Assembly (NCBI GenBank): GCA_028023455.1 | Contig: JAQFVV010000180.1 | Coordinates: forward strand, 620,001-684,000 | Direction: 5' to 3' | Length of the DNA: 64,000 nt | Source: Epiperipatus broadwayi | Lineage: Eukaryota > Onychophora > Udeonychophora > Euonychophora > Peripatidae | Shown: positions 55,242 to 64,000 of the stretch, in pieces | Layout of the letters: each line of letters starts with the position of its first letter | How positions within the stretch are numbered: position 1 is the stretch's first letter | The notes under the pieces: model-generated | Seen by the model: only the letters and a program-made list of their open reading frames with translations | What the model was told of the DNA's origin: nothing | The model's database searches: none | Translations under genes and position numbers: made by a program

Positions 55242-58200
55242 TCACAGTTTGTTTCTAATCCCTGTTCTTTTATTAATATAAGATGTAACTAATATATTTA
55301 TATTTCAGAGTTACATCACATTAAATTTTGTGAGTTACTCAATTGAAGTAATTTTAAAAAAATTTTTTTTGTTTATAATAAGGAAAGTAAATCATACAGA
55401 GGAATGTTATTTTCAGTAGCGCTATATATTTTAATTTTCCAATGTATTTTATTTTTCATGAAATTATTAGTTTATTTAGCAAATCCTGGGTCATCAATAA
55501 GAGTTGGATATCCTTATCAGGGTCACTGCATGAGGGCTACAGAGGCACTTAAATATGGGCATGCCAAGATAATTAATAGAATTTATTTGTAAAGGGACAT
55601 GTTTATCTTTTCAAATTCACAATATTCATAGAAATATATTCTGAATGCATCTAAATATTTACTTAAACTTATTGTGCCAGTTGCCTGAGTCAAAATAGAC
55701 TATTGCACAGTTATTTTTGATTACAATGTGTGTTTGGCATTCTACATGAAAGAAGATTGCTGAAAGAAAGGTATATTTTATAAAATATAATAATAATAAA
55801 AAGTAATAATAATAAAAAGTAGATTTTTTATTTATTTAATAAACAAGATTTATTATTTTTATTGTAATTACCCTGATAATCAAAAAAATGTACATGTAGA
55901 TTTTTTTAAGATAAGAAAAAGATGTAATTAACTATAATTACAGAGGAAAGGATGTACGATATTTTCTTTTCTCCCTAATTAAATATGGCCAATCATCCTC
56001 CCTAATTAAATATGGCTGATCAGAATGTCAATTACCAATATGAACTTAGTAAATGAAAAAAAAATTAAAGGTTGTATATAAGTAAGTGTTGTTTAAATTT
56101 TGTAAAGTGTTCATTCATTTTGGTTGATGAAATTATGTTAGTCCACAAACAAAAATATTATGTTATATATTATGTTAGTCCACAAACAAAAATATTATGT
56201 TATATTAAAGATAATATAAAACCACATATTATATATGTTATGATTAATATTGTAAATTAATTATAATAAAAATAATCTTTGTGAGGGAATTACATTTCTG
56301 ATAAAATAAAGGAAAGTGTGAATAGGTACTTTGCACAATGGAATAAGACCAGTAGTGTAAAAAGGAAAACCCAAGAACTTTGATTCATTACTTCCTTGCT
56401 TCATTAATATTACTCGTGAGTTCTTCAAATTAGAGTGCTGTAGTTTTCATTGAGTGGCAGAAAATGGAGAAAGATCCAGAAATCTGTATAAAAATGTTTT
56501 TCCACATGTTTATTTTTACCTGTGGATATAATTCAGACCAGATTGACTGCTAGCAGATAGTCACCGATGCCTTCTTCCTATCCTAAAGTTGAGAGAATGC
56601 ATTGATTCAAAATGCAATGCCTACACAAGACCAGGACCTGAGCAAGCTAATAAGAAATACAACACTTCAACTGGACATAATAGACGCTGTAATTCATCTA
56701 AATAAGAAACCCATGGCTATGGTAAGCACTTATTTTAACAATCATTAAATCCAATCCGAGAAATAATAGGTAAGATTAATGCATACCTAAATGTAATCTT
56801 TATCTGAACTAGTAATATAAACTTTTAATGCACTAAAACGTCAGATGAAATAAACTATTATTGCTAACAGAATACCTAATTAAATTTATAATTAAGAATG
56901 TGTTATATCTAATCTATATTGTATCTATATATTAATGTTTAATAATATTCAATAGGGTAGTATTAATAAATAGTTTTGTAATTATAGTATGTACTTACTC
57001 ATTTATTAAATGTATGTGGTAATTTAAATTCAGCAATCTTCATTATTTAGATTCCTCCAAGTATGACTACTAATACATATAATTAATTTACTAAATCTCC
57101 ATAAATAGAAATTTGATAACAAAAAAAATATTGTAATTAGAAAGAAGAGGGGAAAATTTAGTCTTTATTAATTAATCATGTGACAATGTGTTTAGCGAAG
57201 ACACTTCACTGAACACTGGTGCTTGAAACAAAATAAAAGCTGTCACAAGTTATAGTTTTCTTTTATACAATAAGATAAACTATTATTCTGGGTTTGATTG
57301 AGTAGAAAATATAACTGGTTTTTTTTCCTGAAATTTTTTAGTAAATTAGAAAGGAAGGGAGCGATTTGGTCATATCACAAATATTAATCTGTTGTATGTA
57401 TAATATAAATAGTTAAAAACCTTTTTAGTAATCAGCATCTAGTAAGAAAAAACAACAACTTTTCATGATGAAAAACCAACAACCGGGTACACTAGGGAAC
57501 AGGGCCAAAACCATTTTGTCATGATAATTAATAAAACTTACATGTAAATGTTTACATTTCCAAATCACTTTTTTTATTAGAAATATGCTCGATTGTAAAT
57601 ATTTTTTTATTAAAATATAAGAGGGATACCTCTTTACTTAAACTTATTGTTGAGCCTTGAAATATACTACATATCTATATTCCCATTCTAGTAAACATAA
57701 TAGACCAATGCCCTTTTGTCACTATAATTATTAAAATTTAAATGTATATGAAAATGTTTAGATTTCCCAATTACTTTTATTTAAATATCACATTATTATT
57801 AATAATTTATTTACAAATAAAACATTTTAAAAATATTGCCTCCATTACTGTAATTCTGCATATGATTAAATTATGTTTATCAATGGTGTTTTATAGAGCT
57901 CATATATCTTATTCAGTTTAGAATGATGGACAGAATATGAGATCCTAGGATCGATTTTGCTGCTGTTTTGTGCAAAATATTTTTAATAATGATGTTACCA
58001 TTCTTTTTATTACTATTATCTTTTTACACATTTTACTAAATAGCTTTTCCTATTTTTGATAATGATATCTTTTTTTATGCCATATTATCTTTGTACACAT
58101 CTTATGAAACAGCTTTTTCTTGGATATGGACTCTGGTTTGTTCTCTAGCTAAAACATATAATTGATCTGTAATGCATATTATGATCCAAAAGATAATTGC

Positions 58201-60099
58201 ATACCAAAATACTTAATTCTTAACAAATTTTATGATAACAATATCATTTAATACATTTTTTTTTGATTTAGATAAAGTGCTTGGAGATATGAGTTAAGAA
58301 AAACTTAAAACTTGTTTACTGGGAAGGGAAAAATAGAACTCCCTCAAGGTTGGATATTTATACACTTAATATAATCCACTAAGCAAGCTTTCAATATTTG
58401 GTGACATCAAAATCAAGAATGCCTCTGCAAAATCTAAAGATGTGATATAAATGCTATGTAAATTATATGTAAATGAGTTGATCTACATGGCCCACTGTTT
58501 AGAGAGAGGTAATCAGGATTCTTTTTTGTTGATGGCATTGGCATTATTGGCAATGTGCCAGGCTTCCTTTACTTTATGCATTGCATCATTTCTTTTTGAG
58601 CATATGGATATCACTGGTGTGGATTTGAATATGTGGTCAAGCTAGTTAATCATGGTCCAGAAATATGAATTTGTGGGCAGAATTATTTTTGGCTCTTTTA
58701 TATAGATATTGGTGTTGGAGAAGCTGTTTTCTAGGCTAGATTGAAATTCTTTTGGTTGTAAAAAAACCTCTGTATGATTGCACTAATGACAAAATGTCTA
58801 AAAAATGCATTTAAAGGAACAAACCAAGTGTTTGATTTTTTATACTTATTCAACAATAACCTATGAATAAACAAAATAAAGTGCAAGGCATTTTAATGGT
58901 TTTTAGTTTATTGAATAAATCTAAATATGAAAATTTTAAATTTCTTTTTTTAAATAAATCCTGGCTGAATTACTAATTGTTGAACTATGTAATAAGGTTT
59001 AATATATATAATAAGACTTAGTTATTAATAAATATTAAAAAAATACATAATAGTGTAAACATTTTATTGAACAAAAAAAAGAGAAGCTCTTTTTGTTAAT
59101 AGAAAATGTAAACAAGTTATATGTGAGAGTTTTTAAATTAAATGTAATGGATTTTTAAAACAAGCAGCTACTTTTAACAAGTTGATGCTAATGGAATAAA
59201 AGAGTTATGTCAGCCATGTTATTTAAAGTTGACTTTGGTAGTACTAATGAAATTTAAAAGTTACATCAATAAATAATAAATGAAAACTTAAAATATCAAA
59301 CTATATTTATATATAATAATTTATAGTTATTAATAGTGGAATTACACAAAAAAATTAAATATATTTTATTAGTGAAGGACTATAACTTTGTTAGTAGAAA
59401 TGTGAATAGATTTATGCATGAGATTTTAAATGGGATTCAAACAAAAACTATTTTTAATAAATTATTGGCATGCCAGAAGTTGATCTAAATATTGGTAAAG
59501 AAGTTTAAGTTACAACAGCTTTTATAACTATTGTACTTTAGAAAGTATAATGGAGGCAAACTGGATTATCTTTTCTTTTCACTATGTAGGACTGAGCTCA
59601 AACATGAAGCATTCCAGAAAATCATCAATTTTATAGGTTTGTCCAAAAAAATAATATGAAAATTTTTGAAAAAAAAAAAATTCATGGCTTCAAATTAAAT
59701 AAATTTCCCCTTACATTACTAAATAAATATTTTTGTTTAAGATATTATTCAATTATTGTTTCAAAAATTATTTTTTAAACATTAATTTGTTTTATTTTAG
59801 CATATGTGTTAATGTGCAGGTTTATATTATAGAAATAAATGAATAAAACACATTAAATGACTAAAACCATATTTTAAGTTTTTCTTGTGAAAGCCCTGGG
59901 AAAAAAATTCTTATTTAGTTTACAAATTTTATTTCATAGATTGGGGGGAGTGGGTAAATTTACCTTGCACAAAATACCTCTTACCCATGTGGTAATTTTG
60001 ATTCTAATACACAAGGATTAAAACTTTCCTCTCTTCAGGTATTTTACTAATCTAAGTGTTCTCATTCTGGACAACAAAAAAAATTTTCTATCTTTCACA
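55242..60099. other. Long A+T-rich stretch without recognised genes
   Basis: Short ORFs here are of chance-like Phe/Ile/Lys/Asn composition. A promoter-like patch occurs at about 56490 (TATAAAAATG followed by a less A+T-rich 250 bp and a GGTAAGC), and a 37-bp tandem duplication at 56134-56207. Nothing else supported. Confidence 0.4.
56134..56207 (+). repeat. Tandem duplication, 37-bp unit
   Basis: TATGTTAGTCCACAAACAAA with the following AATATTATGTTATA is present twice at a spacing of 37 bp without differences. Confidence 0.8.
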
Positions 60100-60959
60100 T
60101 GGCCACTATTAACATTTTTCCATTATAGTGGATGAATTTTTTTTCTCTGCTATTTTTAATTTTTATTCTCAACTTCTCTAATACTGCTAAATCTACTGAT
60201 TTATGAATTTACATTACATTTTCATCATTTTATTTTTCATTATTGATTTTTTGATTTCCCACTTTTTTCATCTCTATTTGATCTTCTTTTACTAATTTCA
60301 TGATTTGTGATTTTGTACATGGATTTTCTATGCCATGGAATTTACCATCAATAATTATCTGCATCTCTTCAAATTTATTTTAATTTTTGATCAGTACATT
60401 ATCAACATTGTGGAGCTTTCCAACAAAACTTTATTGTTTTCCTTTCATATTCTGAAATGTTTAGTTTATGCTCTGCTGCATATCCTTACTCTTTTCATCA
60501 CTCTCCTGCTAATTGTCTTTGATATTTTGGAGCTTTTTATTAATGCCTTGTTGCATTGTTAAAATCTTTTTCTCACTCTGTTATATTTTTTTCAACTTAC
60601 TGAAGGTGTATATCTAAGCTTTGTTACTTTCCAACATTTCATTTTTTTCATCTAAGTTTTGGAATGTTGTATCTATATTTTGGAAATGTCTATTCATATT
60701 ATTTATATGTTATTGCATATTTTGGAGTTTTGAATTCATACTCTTGATAATTTTTTTTTTCATATCTTTTTGCATATTTATATTTTGAAGTTTTGTATCT
60801 ATATTTTTTATCAATGCACACAAGTTTCCTCTGAAAGCTTTTGCTCTATCTGGTCTGATTTTTTAACTCTGGCATTATTGGCTGTATAAGATTTTGTATT
60901 TCTGCTTGCTCCATGTTTCAATGATCAGAATTCTCAGATATACTTTCATTTTGATCCAT
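60100..60959 (-). pseudogene. Coiled-coil, Gag-like relic with short internal repeats
   Basis: Reading the minus strand from ATG at 60959: MDQNESISENSDH, a stop, then MEQAEIQNLIQPIMPELKNQ. A long region follows with recurring K-x-x-N-M/I-(D/N) units such as KLQNINMQKDMKKK, SKLQNMQ, RHFQNIDTTFQNLDEKNEML, KKLQNIKDN and TFQNMKG. Later come NKFEEMQIIIDGKF and MKLVKEDQIEMKKV. The spacing suggests a decayed coiled coil built by duplication of a 30-60 nt unit. Several stops and one or more frame changes make it non-functional. The layout resembles the charged coiled-coil N terminus of the gag relic at 44923-45300, so an LTR-element gag is my best guess. A SINE sits just upstream. Confidence 0.4.
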
Positions 60960-61007
60960 TCCTTTTGAATGAGCTTTTGTTACTATTTAAATGTATATAT
61001 AAATTAA

Positions 61008-61129
61008 CTATTGTCTTTTGGTGATCAAGAGGTCAGCGTGACTGCCTTGCACTAGCAGGCAGTTGCCTGGGTTGCGGGTTCGCGTCCCGGCCGATGCTAT
61101 GACACTTAAAAAAAAAGCTATTGTCTTTT
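61008..61129 (+). mobile_element. Very short tRNA-like SINE with poly(A) tail and 12-bp target duplication
   Basis: The flanking direct repeats CTATTGTCTTTT (61008-61019 and 61118-61129) are identical. Between them is a body of about 88 bp, rich in G+C compared with the surroundings, and an A9 tail. The body holds GGTTCGCGTCC, one or two bases from the RNA polymerase III B box GGTTCGANTCC, inside a T-arm-like CGGG-TTCGCGT-CCCG hairpin. A stem CTGCC...GGCAG lies upstream in the anticodon-arm position. The A box is not clear. It looks like a tRNA-derived SINE or a retroposed tRNA-like RNA, mobilised by a poly(A)-using LINE. The perfect duplication implies recent insertion. Confidence 0.75.
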
Positions 61130-61659
61130 AGATTTAATATCAGTTTATATCCTAATTTCTTTATTATTTATATTGAGATGTATGAATCTTTTAATATATG
61201 GTTGTTTGAATGTACATATATATTCAAATCAGCGTATTACACCTTTCCTTTCATACTATGCAACTGTCCCAATTATCACATGCAATACCTGCACTATTTA
61301 TTTTCCTGACACCTTTTTTTTAAAAAAAAAATATCTTTTTTCAAATTCTAATACAGTATTGTATATTAGATTCAATCTCCTTTCACTCAAATGTATTCTT
61401 ACTTAATATATTATTTATTAACTTATTGTCTACATATGCATACTTCATATATAATATAAACATATGTCTTTCTAAAAATAACTAAATTAGCAATTAGTTT
61501 GTTTTATTTTCATCCCAAACACTTACTGTTTGTGTTTTTCAATCACTTAATATTTCATTTATCTGCTTTTAACCCATCAATGTTGCTTTGGGCCCTTCCA
61601 TGTTATGCATCAAAATTTTACTGTACCAGTAAACTTGTGCAATATAACTTTTATTAGAC
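61130..61659. other. Intergenic DNA, nothing recognised
   Basis: A+T-rich with chance-like small ORFs only. Confidence 0.45.
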
Positions 61660-62440
61660 CACATATGAGCCATCATTATTTACCAAACAGAGCAACTATT
61701 CAATATATTCAAACACAAAATCTACATTGTGACTTCACTTCAAATTATTCTAACTATTACAAGCCTCACATGCATTGTGCACAAATCTAAAATAACACCA
61801 AATATACAAATCACATGTGGAATTATTTCGAGCCAAGATAAATAACTAGATACACACTGATACAAAACCCTGTATTATTAAGGAAGAGATCAAATTAATA
61901 ATTAACTATATTTCCAGATCTCCTATATATTACTCTCTATAATCTATTCTAAATAGAGCATTTTTATAAGGCTTCATTCAAATTTATCTTATGTACTACA
62001 TTCTAATAAAGAATGCTCTGATAAAGATCTTATAGAGGTATCAAGTTAAAATTCTCAATTTTGTAATCTGAATAATATATTGAATATATACTTGCTCAGT
62101 ATTCTTCAATTTTTCAGGGAAAATAGTGCATAGTAAGACAAAATCAATAATTTCAAATTTGTGTAGAGTGAGTAAGGAAATAAGTAAAAACTAACTAAAT
62201 AGATTAAAATCTAATATATTTTATTCATGCTAAATATATTAATAAAAATTCAATCACCAAAATATGAAACAAAACAACAAAAAAATAACACATAAAGAAA
62301 AATAATATATAAACAGAATATCAGTTAAATATGTCTTTCCATTTCTATCAATCTACAAATATATATGTTTATCTAAATATGAGCACAAATCTATTTGATA
62401 AAAAAAATATAAATATCTCTCAGGAAATGGACCACAGCGA
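61660..62440 (+). repeat. Repeat family C, uninterrupted copy
   Basis: Its left half matches 38530-38985 and its right half matches 41790-42200, both in direct orientation, with the join at about 62090. No open frame of note; the class of element is unknown. Confidence 0.65.
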
Positions 62441-64000
62441 AAGAATCATCATCATTATGATGTCATGTTCAGTTAATCTGGAGGTTTGATATAAAAATGA
62501 AAATATTTGAAATAAAAGTCAGTTTTTAGTTTTTTTTTTGAATCCCAAAAGAGTTGAAGGAGAAGGTATTGAAAAGACCCACTTTCAATCCCTTAAGTTT
62601 TTCCAAAAGAAAGAAATGAAGTGTCATTTTCCTATATTGCAGACCCCAAGACACCAGGGGCTTGTAAAGAACTATACCAGATAGAGCAAAGGACCTCCAG
62701 ATGAATACCAACAGAATAGCTAACAGCACCCCAGTCTCCACAGAATGACATGGGAATTAGAAACAACACATGATCCAAATCACAAGCAAATATAAAGTAT
62801 GGACTTTTAACCCGTAAAAACTCTAAATAACTTATGAACATTAAATATAAAACTTTTTCCAGTATTTAAATATAAATATGAATTCCTATCTGACCAAACT
62901 AAATCATTTATTAATAATTATTTTTATTATATGTATTTTTAAATCATTTCCATTAATTTTTTTTTTGTCTTTTGAGCATTTATTATGATTTTTTTTATTA
63001 ATCTAAAACTTTTAAATCATGTTAAATTTAAGTTGGATGGGGATGGCTGCATAGATTAGTAACATTATGATAGTTTAAGAGGAAGTTATTTGTTTTGCTG
63101 TTAAGTTGGATTAATGGGGTGGATGTATTAGTGTAATTAGTAAATGTACTATGAAGATCTGCTGCATGCAGGATCACATTATATGCTGCACTTGGGCAAA
63201 ATAGTCCCATTTCTCATTGACCATCAAAGGCAGATGGTATTCCCTGCTCCTTGGATCACCCCTTTAGCCTAAGGAATGGGATGGTAAGTTGGCAAAAATG
63301 ACCACAATCTTATCCTATAGAGTTTTTTTATTGTTCTTCTTGCCAGACAGATGAAGTATTCCTGTACTGGACGAGAGACATCTCTTCTAGATAATGATGC
63401 TGTTCAGATGTATATTTCTGACAGTATGGTATTATGCTGTCATATTCATGTTGCATTGAATACATAAATTGGCATTGGTTTGACTGAGAACTTGTGACCT
63501 AGGGTTAAATAAGGAATATAGAATATTTTCTTTTTCGAGTGCAATCTATGCAGTCTATCCATACTCGACACTCTAATAAAATATTAATTAATCCATCAAT
63601 GTGAACTTATAAAATAAAAAGTTAAAATGTAAATTAAATCAAATTCTAAAGTAAACATTATACTAAAATAAATAATTCTGAATTTTATATATGTGCAAAA
63701 TAAGTGTTTTTGTGTATTGTTAATCTAGCAGTGGCTTATTTTTTTAATCTTAAAAATTATCTCTGCTGCTCCACAAGCTAGTGACATGGGCTAACAGTTA
63801 ATATAAAATAAAAATTGGATTCTAACAGTAAGTATCTGCCTATTATATAAATTTTCCATGTTCAAATGGCCTGGTGGCATCCTTGTATAGCAGATATGGT
63901 AAGACTCCAACACACCCTGACTGTTATAATATAATATGTATTCACTTTAAGTCATACTGTCAATCTTGCTACTGGATATCTAAATTACAAAAGATACTTC
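62441..64000. other. Intergenic DNA, nothing firmly recognised
   Basis: Two overlapping small minus-strand ORFs near 62526-62841 and one at 63028-63210 have no recognisable motif. The patch at 63160-63420 is less A+T-rich and may be an old element, but no domain could be read. Confidence 0.4.

Noticed and set aside
1-64000. CRISPR arrays, bacterial operons, riboswitches, rRNA genes
   Set aside because: No regularly spaced repeats, ribosome-binding-site-led gene clusters or conserved rRNA cores were seen; the window is eukaryotic.

Overview
This is a strongly A+T-rich stretch of animal nuclear DNA. Spliced exons, AATAAA poly(A) signals, many retrotransposon and DNA-transposon relics and abundant AT microsatellites show that it is eukaryotic. 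The mix of a PHD-type LINE, RTE, Penelope-like, Merlin and hAT elements fits an invertebrate, but I cannot name the species. No bacterial gene, operon, rRNA gene or intact tRNA gene was seen.

Host genes are sparse. At the left end (2852-3062, + strand) are the last two exons of a host gene, with clean GT/AG borders, a stop codon and a poly(A) signal. The encoded tail tentatively recalls mitochondrial RNA polymerase. At 31072-31545 (- strand) is a second 3'-terminal exon with an acceptor, an internal 48-residue duplication, a stop and AATAAA. A 93-residue minus-strand ORF at 27765-28046 and a possible + strand exon at 27619-27791 are weaker candidates.

The rest is mobile DNA in layers. At 7.7-9.6 kb is a decayed LINE (-). 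At 9.85-10.5 kb is a Penelope-like relic (-) with a GIY-YIG domain and a hammerhead-like hairpin. At 10.5-14.97 kb is a nearly full-length PHD-finger LINE (+), bounded by trinucleotide repeats and inserted next to that Penelope relic. At 15.6-16.2 kb is a hAT deletion derivative with 8-bp target duplications. Two full foldback MITEs and two fragments of the same family lie at 0.6, 2.3, 24.4 and 37.1 kb. At 31.8-35.5 kb an RTE element is split by a 2.8-kb insertion carrying an L1-like ORF1 (RRM plus zinc knuckles). At 44.2-45.3 kb is an LTR-element gag relic (-). At 52.5-53.1 kb is a Merlin transposase relic (-). At 53.9-55.2 kb is a Penelope-like 3' fragment flanked by inverted repeats. At 60.1-61.0 kb is a coiled-coil, gag-like relic (-). 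At 61.0-61.1 kb is a very short tRNA-like SINE with poly(A) and target duplication.

The most interesting feature is in the 10.5-kb LINE. ORF1 and the endonuclease-RT ORF2 are in the same frame, separated by one TAG followed by CAATCA. This matches the UAG-CARYYA readthrough context, and ORF2 has no usable ATG at its start. All motif comparisons are by eye and from memory of the families; no search was run.
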